Origin: Prevotellaceae bacterium UBA4332
GTDB taxonomy: Bacteria; Bacteroidota; Bacteroidia; Bacteroidales; Bacteroidaceae
Assembly (NCBI GenBank): GCA_002394365.1
Contig: DGTQ01000010.1
Span: 1-59,119, forward strand
DNA: 59,119 nt
Direction: 5' to 3'
Made by a program: the position numbers and the translations under genes. The notes under the pieces are model-generated. The model was not told where the DNA came from, made no database searches, and worked only from the letters and a program-made list of their open reading frames with translations. Positions 34,190 to 43,506 of this stretch are shown piece by piece (position 1 is the stretch's first letter; each line of letters starts with the position of its first letter).

Positions 34190-35332
34190 GATTTTCCCAA
34201 GTTGGGGGCGAAGTGTTAAAAAGGGACACGCCTATTGCGAGGGAGTAGGAAATGCAGTAACTTTGCAGCAGGGAAATGAAGGAGAAAGACCCCCTCCAGT
34301 CCCCCTGCTTAGGGGGATGGTACCAACTGAAGGAGAGTTGACTTCCGAACTTTTCCAAGAGCGCTCTAACAGACATTTTTAACAAACAAATTTTACTAAC
34401 ATGATTTTGACTAAGATTATGACTGAAAGATTTTTAATAGATTTTTGAGGAATGAAATGACGAAATAAAATAGAAGCCTCATAAACATCATAGAGAAGAT
34501 TTTCTCAAAAGATTTTAGACAGGATTTTAACCACGGATTGCTCGGATAGGAACGGATTGTTTTCTCGCAGAGCCTACTCCGATTGTTTCTCGCAAAGACA
34601 CTAAGAATAACTCTCTTCGAGAGTACAGGGCTGTAGCTTCATCCATTCGCCCGAAAGCATAGCTTTCAGCTAATGTCTAACCTACACCCCTACTGGTTGC
34701 ACCAGTTATTCTTAGTTACGCAAAGAGCCAAGGCGCACCTGCGGTGCTACGCAAGGAGGCTGGCGCAGAGGTTTGAGGTTTAAGGTTATAAGGTTTGAGG
34801 TTGTGAGGTTATCTCACCTTAAGACCAGACAGCGTAGCGACCTGAAAACCTGAGAGCGAAGTGACCTAAAGACCTGACACCAAACTTCACCTTAAAATCC
34901 ACATGGTCTCTTTGCGTGAGTGCTGAAAGCACGACCTTGGCTCTTTGCGTAGAGATGATTACTGACTTCAGTCAGCAGAGTGTCGAGGTAAGACACTTAT
35001 CAAGCTTGCTTGAAATAAGGGGCTTATCGAGAGACGCTGAGGCTCGAAAGAGCTAATCATCTCGGCTTGGCGAGAAAAAACAATCAGTGAAAATCCGAGT
35101 TATCGGTGGTTTAACTTTAGCTTCGCTGACCCTCTTGATACCTCCCAACAGCCTGAACCTATTTGCAAGAGCTAATCATCTCGGCTTGGCGAGAAAAAAA
35201 ATATCCGTGAATATCCGAATCATCCGTGGTAAAAGAAAAAATCCGAGAAAGTCCGAGCGAATCCGTATAAATCCGAGCTATCTGTGGTTCAAAGAAATAA
35301 ATCCGTATAAATCCGAGCTATCCGTGGTTCAA
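34190..35332. repeat. Gene-free stretch with dispersed repeats
   Basis: Seen: a CCCCCTGCTTAGGGGG hairpin (about 34300), GATTTT-rich words, 7/8-bp GGTTTGA arrays (34770-34830), a 30-bp direct repeat of GAGCTAATCATCTCGGCTTG type (35051 and 35166), and paired ATCCGAGCTATCCGTGG blocks (35270-35330). Nothing codes convincingly. Confidence 0.6.
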
Positions 35333-35372
35333 AAAAAGAATAGCGCTCAGCCAACAGACCAAGCGCTATGAT
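35333..35372 (-). terminator. fusA2 terminator
   Basis: ATAGCGCT (35340-35347) pairs with AGCGCTAT (35362-35369), followed on the minus strand by TC and seven Ts. Confidence 0.8.
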
Positions 35373-35409
35373 TAGTGAAAGATATAAAAATCCTATGTGT
35401 GCTATGCCC

Positions 35410-37563
35410 CTACTCCTCTTCCTTCTGAGCATTCTCTGCTATGAGCTGCTGCTGGAGCTCGTTTGGCATAAGCTCGTAAGAGGCAAACTTGGTAGAGAAA
35501 GATGCTCTGCCACCTGTGAGACTTGAGAGGGCAATACTATAGTTGGAGAGTTCCTTGAGTGGAATCTTTGCCTGCAACTTCTGGTAGCCATTCTCCATAT
35601 CCATACCCATGATGAGGGCACGACGACCTTGGAGGTCACTCATTACGTCACCTGTCATCTCGGCTGGCACATAGACTTCGAGGTCATAGATTGGCTCAAG
35701 TATCTTTGGTGCAGCTGCCTTGAACGCCTCAGAGAAAGCATTGCGGGCTGCAAGCATGAAGGAGAGTTCGTTGGAGTCAACAGGGTGCATCTTTCCGTCA
35801 TAGACGATGACACGCACATCACGTGCATAAGAGCCTGTCAGTGGTCCACGCTCCATCTTCTCCATAACACCCTTGAGGATGGCTGGCATGAAGCGCATGT
35901 CGATAGCACCTCCTACTACGGTATTGATGAATACGAGTTTGCCACCCCACTCGAGGTCTATCTCCTCACGAGACTTGATATTACACTTTACCTCCTGACC
36001 ATTGAGCTTATAGGTAACAGGGTCTGGCATACCTTCTGCGTAAGGCTCCACGATAAGGTGTACTTCACCAAACTGTCCTGCACCGCCTGACTGCTTCTTG
36101 TGGCGATATTCTGCTTGTGCGCTCTTGGTGATAGTCTCACGATATGGGATGCGTGGCTCGAGGTATTCTATCTGTATCTTGTCGATATTCTCAAGACGCC
36201 ACTTGAGGGTGCGCAGGTGGAACTCTCCCTGACCACGAACGATGGTCTGACGCAGTTCCTTCGACTGCTCCACTACCCACGTAGGGTCTTCCTGACGCAT
36301 ACGTGTGAGGGCAGACATGAGTTTCTCGGTCTCTGCCTCGTTCTTTGCCTTGATAGCACGTGAATACTTAGGATTAGGATAGGTGAGGAAGTCGAACCTG
36401 TTTTCGCAATCCTTACCGTTGAGGGTGTTGCCAGTCTTTACGTCCTTGAGCTTGACAGTGCAACCTATGTCGCCTGCCACCATCTCGTCAACAGGTATGC
36501 GGTTAGCTCCTGCAGGGGCATAAATCTGACCTATGCGCTCCTTGGAACCACGGTCGGCATTGGTGAGGTCGTCGCCAGACTTTATCTTGCCGCTCATAAC
36601 CTTGAAATACTGCACCTCGCCGATATGTGGCTCCACACCTGTCTTGAAGAAATAAACTGACTCAGGACCATTGGCATCAATGGCAACTTCCTCGCCACGA
36701 GTGTTGTGTACCTTTGGCATTTCGTCAACGTGAGGCACAACATTGCCGAGGAACTCCATGAGACGACGCACACCCATATCCTTGCCTGCGCAAACGCAGA
36801 AGAGGGGGAAGATGCTGCGTGTGATGAGTCCCTTGCGGATACCCTCGCGCAGTTCGTCCTCGGTAAGAGTCTCTGTCTCGAAGAATTTCTCCATCAAGCC
36901 TTCATCATTCTCGGCTGCTGCCTCTACCAGCACCTTGTGGAGCTCCATAGCCTTGTCCATCTCCTCTGCTGGAATCTCCTCGATGGTTGGAGCACCACCG
37001 TCTGGACCCCATGAGTATTTCTTCATGAGCAGCACGTCGATAAGGGCATTGAAACCAGGTCCTTCGTTGAGTGGATATTGTATTGGCGTAACCTTAGGAC
37101 CGTAAATCTCCTTGAGGCGCTCGAGGGTGTTGTGGTAGTCACTCTTCTCGGCATCGAGCTGATTGGCAAGGAAGATAACTGGCTTCTTGAGTTTTTCTGT
37201 ATAGCGGAAGTGGTTTTGCGTGCCCACTTCTGGACCTACCTGATTATTGAGAAGCAACACGCAGGTATCAGTAACACCAAGGGCTGTGAGAGCAGCACCA
37301 ACGAAATCGTCGGAACCTGGACAGTCAATGATGTTGAGCTTCTTGTTGTTCCACTCTACATGGAAAACGGTAGAGAATACGGAGTAGCCATACTCATGCT
37401 CTACGGGGAAGTAGTCTGATACTGTGTTGTGTTGCGTGATACGTCCGCGTCGGTTGATAATGCCTGCCTCATAGAGGAGTGCCTCGGTGAGGGTAGTCTT
37501 ACCAGAACCGTCATTGCCAAGGAGGGCAATGTTCTTGATTTCACTGGTTTGATAAACTTTCAT
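35410..37563 (-). CDS. fusA2: EF-G paralogue EF-G2 with degenerate GTPase site
   Basis: 717 aa with EF-G domain order: G domain (1-270), domain II, III, IV and V. The GTPase motifs are altered: the P-loop is GNDGSGKTT, switch II reads DCPGSDDF where EF-G has DTPGHVDF (catalytic His lost), and G4 is NQLD instead of NKxD. Established knowledge: the Bacteroides EF-G2 paralogue supports slow translocation without GTP hydrolysis and aids gut colonisation. By these motifs this gene is the same type. It stands alone with its own terminator and a TATCTTTG box (37626-37633). Confidence 0.9.
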   Translation of the reverse strand: MKVYQTSEIKNIALLGNDGSGKTTLTEALLYEAGIINRRGRITQHNTVSDYFPVEHEYGYSVFSTVFHVEWNNKKLNIIDCPGSDDFVGAALTALGVTDTCVLLLNNQVGPEVGTQNHFRYTEKLKKPVIFLANQLDAEKSDYHNTLERLKEIYGPKVTPIQYPLNEGPGFNALIDVLLMKKYSWGPDGGAPTIEEIPAEEMDKAMELHKVLVEAAAENDEGLMEKFFETETLTEDELREGIRKGLITRSIFPLFCVCAGKDMGVRRLMEFLGNVVPHVDEMPKVHNTRGEEVAIDANGPESVYFFKTGVEPHIGEVQYFKVMSGKIKSGDDLTNADRGSKERIGQIYAPAGANRIPVDEMVAGDIGCTVKLKDVKTGNTLNGKDCENRFDFLTYPNPKYSRAIKAKNEAETEKLMSALTRMRQEDPTWVVEQSKELRQTIVRGQGEFHLRTLKWRLENIDKIQIEYLEPRIPYRETITKSAQAEYRHKKQSGGAGQFGEVHLIVEPYAEGMPDPVTYKLNGQEVKCNIKSREEIDLEWGGKLVFINTVVGGAIDMRFMPAILKGVMEKMERGPLTGSYARDVRVIVYDGKMHPVDSNELSFMLAARNAFSEAFKAAAPKILEPIYDLEVYVPAEMTGDVMSDLQGRRALIMGMDMENGYQKLQAKIPLKELSNYSIALSSLTGGRASFSTKFASYELMPNELQQQLIAENAQKEEE

Positions 37564-37625
37564 AGATTTTTGTTACAGGTTAGTTATTTCTTGTTTTTAG
37601 TTGTTTAGTTAGGTTTCAATTGTTG

Positions 37626-37633
37626 CAAAGATA
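37626..37633 (-). promoter_or_regulatory. fusA2 -7 box
   Basis: Minus-strand TATCTTTG, 62 bp before the ATG. The -33 region lies in a GAATGAA repeat and has no match. Confidence 0.5.
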
Positions 37634-37741
37634 CAAAAAAATGAAGAATGAAGAGTGAAGAATGAAGAATTCTTCTCCTTTTTAGCATTTATTAAGAATT
37701 TTGCCACACTTAACGGACGTTTCATTATGATTAGTCACAAA

Positions 37742-37783
37742 AAGAGTGGAGCCAACACTCATCAAGGTCAGCTCCGCACTCAC
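37742..37783 (-). terminator. Terminator of the exported-protein gene
   Basis: GAGTG-GGAGC pairs with GCTCC-ACTC, then TTTTT on the minus strand. 16 bp after the stop. Confidence 0.7.
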
Positions 37784-37798
37784 GTTTGTTGGTTATTG

Positions 37799-38521
37799 TT
37801 ACTTGATTACTTTTTTGCCATTAGATATTATTATTCCATTGGCGTTTGGTGACAATTGAATACCTTCTGTATTGTATACCTTGCTTAGCATTTTAGCGAC
37901 AGAAGCACTTGCCTGCTTAATTCCTGTCATAGTATCAACTTCATATAAATATGCTCTTCCCTTCATGCCATCTTGCAAAGAAGTGCAATAAAATATGTAT
38001 AGATACTTTTTTCCTCTAAACTTAAAGGCCTGAATCCATTCCTTAGCGTGTCCCTCTCCTGGTTCATCAAATCTAAATGTCCCTTCTCCTGACTCTTCCA
38101 AAGAGAAAAGCACGTCACCATCTTCGTTTATAATGCTTAGTGTTTTGTCCTTGTATGAATCGTCAACTTTAGTTATTTTTATATATTCAAATTTTTCGTC
38201 ATTATTAAAGAACGTCTGAGAAATGTAAGTGGACATTCTGTCCGAATTACTGTTATTGTCAAAATCTATATAGTTAAGACAATATAGATTGTATGTAGTA
38301 CCATCCATCTCAAATTGTTTTTCTACAGAGAAGTCTCCATTATATACATTTACAGAGGTCAATGATGTATTTATGTTTTCTTTATACATATAAAAAACAG
38401 GTAGTTCTTCGCTTGTTAAAGTACTTGGAATAACATCCATACGCCAATCTTCCGTAGTAAGAACCTGAGCATTGATGCCCATAAAAAAGCAACATGCAAT
38501 TGCTGTTAAAATTAATCTCAT
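37799..38521 (-). CDS. Exported protein with a Por-like C-terminal tail, function unknown
   Basis: 240 aa from ATG 38521 (MRLILTAIACCFFMGINAQ, signal peptide). The middle is beta-rich with no recognised domain. The C-terminus, VYNTEGIQLSPNANG then IIISNGKKVIK, resembles the sorting tail of Prevotella proteins secreted by the type IX system, so surface delivery is possible. It has its own terminator, and a long structured leader (38522-38854) lies upstream. Function unknown. Confidence 0.7.
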   Translation of the reverse strand: MRLILTAIACCFFMGINAQVLTTEDWRMDVIPSTLTSEELPVFYMYKENINTSLTSVNVYNGDFSVEKQFEMDGTTYNLYCLNYIDFDNNSNSDRMSTYISQTFFNNDEKFEYIKITKVDDSYKDKTLSIINEDGDVLFSLEESGEGTFRFDEPGEGHAKEWIQAFKFRGKKYLYIFYCTSLQDGMKGRAYLYEVDTMTGIKQASASVAKMLSKVYNTEGIQLSPNANGIIISNGKKVIK

Positions 38522-38539
38522 AATCGTTTTGTTTTTAAA

Positions 38540-38820
38540 GTTAATATTGATATTAGTCCAATGCTGGAGAAAAGACACAAAAAACGTGGACTATTTTTAC
38601 CTTCGTCTATGTTTCTGAGGTATCTCCCAAACACCTTGCAACCATATTACGAGTAAAAGCCCACGCCTTACAGCGTGAGCATCCTTGCTTTTACTCTTGA
38701 TTGTCTCTTTTTTTTGGCGAATTTCAGAAACAAGATTCTAAGCGGACGCTTCTTTTTCTATATGTCTTTAATCTTTTTGAGTTATATCATAGGCTAATTT
38801 TTTTGATTTTATGCGATTCG
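38540..38820 (-). promoter_or_regulatory. Structured leader or small RNA upstream of the exported-protein gene
   Basis: A 46-nt nested hairpin: outer GAGTAAAAGC/GCTTTTACTC (38651-38660 with 38687-38696) and inner CACGC/GCGTG. Downstream, TAGTCCACG followed by a T run can pair either with CGTGGGCT of that hairpin or with TGGACTA closer to the ATG. No ORF is seen in this 350-bp gap. The hairpin could also be the end of an IS200/IS605-type element. Confidence 0.45.
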
Positions 38821-38823
38821 TTG

Positions 38824-38854
38824 CAAAGTTATGAAAAGTTTTTGTATCTGCAAA
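38824..38854 (-). promoter_or_regulatory. Promoter of the structured leader
   Basis: Minus-strand TAACTTTG (38824-38831), 19-bp spacer, TTTG (38851-38854). Perfect consensus. Confidence 0.7.
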
Positions 38855-38873
38855 AAGAAAATGAAATAAAATT

Positions 38874-39266
38874 CTATTTATCGTAAATCACCTTGTCTAT
38901 TTTTATGTCTTCAAGCAGCGTCTGGTGTTTTTTGTAAGACTGGGGAATAAAACTGATTTTGCAACGCTTGATGTGCATTGCTGGATTGAAGTCCTTGGGG
39001 TTTTCGAAAGCCTTGCTCTCTATATCCATCTTCATGGTGCCGAGGAAAGGCAGCTGTACCCTGTTGCCCTGTTGTAGATGGTGCTTCAGCACGTCAACAA
39101 GTTCACGCAGAACCTGCACTACATCAGACGCTTTTGCACCACAGTTTTTCTGTATTTCCTCACACACATCATCCATAGTAATGGTGTTGTAATGCATCGT
39201 CTTTGCCGTATATTTGCCATACGACACGATATTCTTTCTTGCTCCTTTGGTTATCTTTACTATCAT
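38874..39266 (-). CDS. HU-related DNA-binding protein
   Basis: 130 aa from ATG 39266 (MIVKITKGARKN). The longer frame (39329) would run through the promoter. Matches the HU_rel family of Bacteroidota: N-terminal helical part, ELVDVLKHHLQQGNRVQLPFLGTM beta-turn region, and a basic C-terminal arm. It probably bends DNA as a nucleoid protein. HU_rel genes are often found on small mobile islands in Bacteroidales. It lies next to a 21-bp array (39331-39530). Confidence 0.85.
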   Translation of the reverse strand: MIVKITKGARKNIVSYGKYTAKTMHYNTITMDDVCEEIQKNCGAKASDVVQVLRELVDVLKHHLQQGNRVQLPFLGTMKMDIESKAFENPKDFNPAMHIKRCKISFIPQSYKKHQTLLEDIKIDKVIYDK

Positions 39267-39290
39267 AATATCTGGTTGTTTTGTTGCATA

Positions 39291-39322
39291 CAAAGGTAAT
39301 AAAAGTTCTGCTCTTCTGCAAC
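39291..39322 (-). promoter_or_regulatory. HU-related gene promoter
   Basis: Minus-strand TACCTTTG (39291-39298), 20-bp spacer, GTTG (39319-39322). Confidence 0.6.
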
Positions 39323-39330
39323 AAGACACA

Positions 39331-39530
39331 TAGCTTTTAACTCCTGTAGCATAGCTTTTATTGAAAATTAACTGGTAAATTTTAAAAATTAACTGGTAAA
39401 TTTCAAGAATTAACCAGTTAATTTCATATAGAAGCTAAGCACCTGACGACGGAAGCTTAGTCTTTAGGGCTAAAAGCTTGCTATCTGGACATCAAAGCTT
39501 AAAGACTGGGCATCAGAGCTCAGCATCGGA
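39331..39530. repeat. 21-bp-period array (copy 4), three successive words
   Basis: TAGCTTTTA at 39331 and 39352. AACTGG/AACCAG at 39370, 39391 and 39412. AAGCT-type words at 39432, 39453, 39474, 39495 and 39516. All are 21 bp apart. The last unit overlaps the 3' end of the metallopeptidase gene. Confidence 0.85.
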
Positions 39531-40388
39531 GCACTGGAAGGTGGTGCCTTTTGACATATCACCTGTGGTGAGACCTAACTTGAGCCACTTCATGCGCTGC
39601 TTGGAGGTGCCGTGAGTGAAAGACTCTGGCTGTGAATAGCCGCGTGCTTTCTCCTGAAGGTAATTGTCGCCAATCTTCTGGGCGCAGTTGATGGCTTCTT
39701 CTATGTCACCATCTTCGAGTGAGGCAAACTCCTTGTTGTCATGGTAAGCCCAAACGCCAGCATAGAAATCGGCAAGCAGTTCGAGGCGCACGCTGACACG
39801 ATTGGCATCTGCCTTGGAGAGGCGAGACATCTGCTGGTGTGCCTTGTCGAGGGTGCCAAGCAGATACTCCACATGGTGGCCTACCTCGTGGGCTATGACA
39901 TAGGCATAGGCAAAATCGCCATCAGCACCAAGCTGGCTCTTCATAGAGGTAAAGAAGGAGAGGTCGATATAAAGACACTGGTCGGCACTGCAATAGAAGG
40001 GCCCCATAGCAGACTGTCCGTTGCCACAACCTGTCTGCACACTGCCTGTGTAGAGCACCATGCGTGGTGGGACATATTCTCTGCCCATATCCTTGAACAC
40101 CTGGGTCCAGACATCCTCGGTGCCAGCGAGTATCTGACGGGAAAACTTGGCGAGTTCTTCCTCCTCGGGGGTAAACTCACGTCCGTTCTCTGTCTGCGTA
40201 GTTACATTGGTCATCTGCTGCGTGGCTACTGTCTGTACCACATCAAGGGGATTGCCACCCATCATCCACGTGATGAGTGCTACCACTACAAGGCCTCCGA
40301 TGCCGAGACCACCCATACCTGCTGACGAGATGCCGCTACGGCGACGGTCGTCAACGTTTGTACTTTCTCTGCGTCCGTTTAGTTTCAT
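39513..40388 (-). CDS. Neutral zinc metallopeptidase (YpfJ family)
   Basis: 291 aa. One transmembrane segment near residues 25-45 with a Gly-rich start. The zinc motif HEVGHHVE is near residue 165, with the third ligand expected in LLADFYAGVWAY (Asp/Glu region). C-terminal FTHGTSKQRMKWL is conserved. Predicted membrane-anchored protease, substrate unknown. Its C-terminal codons are the last unit of a 21-bp array. Confidence 0.87.
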   Translation of the reverse strand: MKLNGRRESTNVDDRRRSGISSAGMGGLGIGGLVVVALITWMMGGNPLDVVQTVATQQMTNVTTQTENGREFTPEEEELAKFSRQILAGTEDVWTQVFKDMGREYVPPRMVLYTGSVQTGCGNGQSAMGPFYCSADQCLYIDLSFFTSMKSQLGADGDFAYAYVIAHEVGHHVEYLLGTLDKAHQQMSRLSKADANRVSVRLELLADFYAGVWAYHDNKEFASLEDGDIEEAINCAQKIGDNYLQEKARGYSQPESFTHGTSKQRMKWLKLGLTTGDMSKGTTFQCSDAEL

Positions 40389-40540
40389 AATTTTTATTGT
40401 TTAGGTTAGTTATTCTTTTATCTTTTGGGTTTCAGGTCATTAGGTCGCTTTGCTCTCAGGTTTTAAGGTGAGAGAACCTCATCGCTCCAACTTGTTGGCT
40501 TGCCAGAGCAAGAACCTCACAACCTCACAACCTCATAACC

Positions 40541-41773
40541 TCATTCTGGTATCAACAACGACGAGTCTCCATACGAGAGGAAACGAAAATCGTTGTCAAG
40601 GGCATATTGATACACCTTGCGCCAGTCTTCACCTATGAGAGCCGAGACGAGCAGAAGGAGTGTGGATTTGGGTTGGTGGAAATTGGTTATCAATTTCTCT
40701 ACTATGTGATATTTATAGCCTGGCACGATGATAATCTTCGTGCTGGTATTGAGGATGTTCACCTGGTGCTGGTCCATCCATCTGAGTATGGCTTGCAGGG
40801 CAACGACACTCGTGGGCTCTGCCTCAGGGGAAGAGGTGCTGTCGTATGGCTCCCACTGATTGGAGACAACCAGTTCTTCTTCCTCCAAAGAAGGATTAAC
40901 CAGAAGTTTGCAACCTATGTAGTAAAGACTCTCGAGGGTGCGCACAGAGGTAGTACCCACGGCTGTCACCTTGCCTCTATGAGAGAGGATTTTCTCTATC
41001 GTCTGACGATGGACAGTTATGTACTCACGATGCATCTCGTGGCCTGCTATCTCCTCTGACTTAACAGGACGAAAGGTGCCAGCGCCTACGTGGAGTGTCA
41101 CCTCTGCCCGCTCTATGCCGTGGGCCTCTATATCGGAAAGGACAGCATCTGTAAAATGGAGCCCTGCTGTGGGGGCTGCCACGCTGCCCTTTATCTTGGA
41201 ATAGACTGTCTGATACGTGGTTTTGTCGCTCTCTTCGGTCTTACGATTGAGATAGGGAGGTATGGGCAGTTCGCCTACAGCCTCAAGTATCTCGGAAAAA
41301 CTTACTCCCCCACTCCACGAGAAATGCATGACATGCCCCGTCGATTCTTCCTCACCACGTTCTACGGAGAGCTGGATAATGTTGCCACCAATCTCTATAT
41401 CCCTAACGAGGACACCTGTCTTCCATTTCTTAAGATTGCCCACAAGGCATACCCACGAACAATCGGAACGCGTCTGGAACGTCTGCTCGTAGTCGCGTGG
41501 TGTATGGGGCTCAAGCAGAAACACCTCTATCAGGGCTCCAGTCTCTTTATGAAAATGTATGCGAGCCTGTATAACCTTGGTGTTGTTATAGACAAGGAGA
41601 GAGCCTGGGGAAAGGTATTGGGTGATATGCTTGAATACATCGTGGGAGATATTCCCCTTGTCATAGACGAGCAACTTACTCTCGTCACGCTTGGCAACAG
41701 GATATTTGGCTATCCTCTCGTCTGGAAGTGGGTAGTCATAGTCTTGTATCTTTATATGCTGGGGAGAGGGCAT
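40541..41773 (-). CDS. queA: tRNA preQ1-ribosyltransferase-isomerase QueA
   Basis: Transfers the ribosyl part of S-adenosylmethionine to preQ1 in tRNA, giving epoxyqueuosine. 410 aa, longer than the usual 340-360, with an insert in the middle. Conserved: YDYPLPDERIAKYP, DESKLLVYD, GSVAAPTAGLHFT, HVGAGTFRPV, HREYITV, TNFHQPKSTLLLLVSA. Preceded by about 220 bp of GAGGGTT repeats. Confidence 0.95.
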   Translation of the reverse strand: MPSPQHIKIQDYDYPLPDERIAKYPVAKRDESKLLVYDKGNISHDVFKHITQYLSPGSLLVYNNTKVIQARIHFHKETGALIEVFLLEPHTPRDYEQTFQTRSDCSWVCLVGNLKKWKTGVLVRDIEIGGNIIQLSVERGEEESTGHVMHFSWSGGVSFSEILEAVGELPIPPYLNRKTEESDKTTYQTVYSKIKGSVAAPTAGLHFTDAVLSDIEAHGIERAEVTLHVGAGTFRPVKSEEIAGHEMHREYITVHRQTIEKILSHRGKVTAVGTTSVRTLESLYYIGCKLLVNPSLEEEELVVSNQWEPYDSTSSPEAEPTSVVALQAILRWMDQHQVNILNTSTKIIIVPGYKYHIVEKLITNFHQPKSTLLLLVSALIGEDWRKVYQYALDNDFRFLSYGDSSLLIPE

Positions 41774-41789
41774 TTCTTTTTAGTTAAGG

Positions 41790-41995
<206 letters not shown>

Positions 41996-42002
41996 ATGCA
42001 AA

Positions 42003-42674
42003 CTAAATTGGTATCAGTGCATAGAGGAAAGAGACGAACAGTACCAGCAGGACGACATCTACATCGAACTTGCTGATGCCACCAGAGGTGAATTTCTCAC
42101 TTATGTGATAGCTCTTGTTTATTATGCGATTTGTGTAGCGCCAGTATAACAGATAGGAAAGAATACCTGTAATGTTACCCCAAAGGATGCCTACTAAAAC
42201 ATCGGTAAAGAAATGCTGACCGAGGTAGAGACGGGTCCAACAGACTATGAGAGACCAAAGAATCATGGAGAAGGAGAAGAACCAGTTTCTTACGAGCAGA
42301 CAGAAGAATGACACTATCGCCATAGAGGTGGCTGCATGTGAGGAGAAAAAGCTGAAGTCCTTGTTATGGATATTGCCTGCTATGTCGGCAAGATACTTGA
42401 ACTCTGGGTCGTTGCAGGGACGCAAACGCTCAAAGAGGGGTTTGGTGACGATGCTGGTAAGTCCTGTGGCAAGTAGCACACCGAGAATGGCACAACCCAC
42501 GCAGACGAAGATTTGCTGCATGTTGTCGTGATTCTTAATGATGAGGAGGCACAAGGCTATATACAGCGGCACCCACAACCAGGCATTGGTTACTGTGAGG
42601 GCAAAACTATCCAGAAAGGCGCTGTCGCTGCCAAAAAGGAGATGTACGAAATATGTATCTACTGGGTTATGCAC
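42003..42674 (-). CDS. PAP2-family membrane phosphatase
   Basis: 223 aa, about five to six transmembrane helices. The phosphatase motif has all three parts: FERLRPCND (C1), SSHAATS (C2, with the catalytic His) and TRLYLGQHFFTD (C3). May dephosphorylate undecaprenyl pyrophosphate or another lipid phosphate. Located just downstream of batE on the same strand, with a TTGAAGA repeat array between. Confidence 0.9.
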   Translation of the reverse strand: MHNPVDTYFVHLLFGSDSAFLDSFALTVTNAWLWVPLYIALCLLIIKNHDNMQQIFVCVGCAILGVLLATGLTSIVTKPLFERLRPCNDPEFKYLADIAGNIHNKDFSFFSSHAATSMAIVSFFCLLVRNWFFSFSMILWSLIVCWTRLYLGQHFFTDVLVGILWGNITGILSYLLYWRYTNRIINKSYHISEKFTSGGISKFDVDVVLLVLFVSFLYALIPI

Positions 42675-42756
42675 GGAAATATATTGAAGATTGAATATTG
42701 AAGATTGAAAGATTGAAGATTGAAAGATTGAAGATTGAAAGATTGAAAATTGAAAA

Positions 42757-43506
42757 TTATATGACTTCTACTGACGAAACTGGTATCCACCCCTGAGAGC
42801 CATCGGTGAGCCTTATGCCGAGCCACTGGGGTATGTCGTCGTCAGTAATATCTACCACAGTACCCTCATGAATCACGATGACGTTTGACGCCTTCTGTGT
42901 GGGCGAAGACTTGACGTTGAGCACATCTCTCATAACCACCCCTTGCTTGTGTGCCTCCACCATGTTCTTCTGGTGGTAGGCAAAGCATGTGGATACTATA
43001 AACAAGCCAAAGAGCAGGCAGGAAGTGTAGAAAGAGAGTTTCCTCATGGTGAGGGAGTCCATAAACAGGTAGAGCAGGAACACAAGCAAAGCCACAGCGA
43101 GGGCACAGATGGAAATCCACGTCCAGCTGTTGATAGAGAAAAGGAACACGAGAGACTTATACCACTGCAAGAAGAGAACATCTGAATTGACAGGTATGCG
43201 ATCTATGGTCTTTCGAGAGGTTATCTCGATATTGTGCATGATATCCTTGTCTGCTGGCGAGAGCTTCTGCGCCTTGAGGAAAGAAACCATAGCCTGGGAG
43301 TAGTCTGCCATACGATAGTAAGCATTACCCATGTTGTAATATATGTCTGGAGACTCCCCCTGCTTGAGCAGCTTGGAATAGAGCTCTACAGACTTCTTGT
43401 AGTTGCCTGAACGATAGGCAGCATCGGCATTGGCTCTGTCCTGAGCTACAGCAACGCAGGACAGGCAAAGCAGGAGCGTGAGAAGATGGTATCTTAGGTG
43501 TTTCAT
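42757..43506 (-). CDS. batE: BatE (TPR and SH3b)
   Basis: 249 aa: signal peptide (ends VAVA), TPR repeats (about 25-100), a transmembrane pair (about 125-165), and a C-terminal bacterial SH3 domain (about 185-249, MRDVLNVKSSPTQKASNVIVIHEGTVV). Last gene of the Bat operon. Its ATG overlaps the batD stop by 4 bases. Bat proteins are linked to aerotolerance and envelope integrity in Bacteroides, with an unknown biochemical mechanism. Confidence 0.9.
   Translation of the reverse strand: MKHLRYHLLTLLLCLSCVAVAQDRANADAAYRSGNYKKSVELYSKLLKQGESPDIYYNMGNAYYRMADYSQAMVSFLKAQKLSPADKDIMHNIEITSRKTIDRIPVNSDVLFLQWYKSLVFLFSINSWTWISICALAVALLVFLLYLFMDSLTMRKLSFYTSCLLFGLFIVSTCFAYHQKNMVEAHKQGVVMRDVLNVKSSPTQKASNVIVIHEGTVVDITDDDIPQWLGIRLTDGSQGWIPVSSVEVI

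Noticed and set aside
33969..34385. 138-codon minus-strand frame with LxxLxAE heptads
   Set aside because: Produced by the 21-bp array; no promoter, and the frame ends are in other repeats. Kept only as an observation on the array.
35087..35371. 94-codon plus-strand frame
   Set aside because: Made of direct repeats and runs into the fusA2 terminator; no coding signal.
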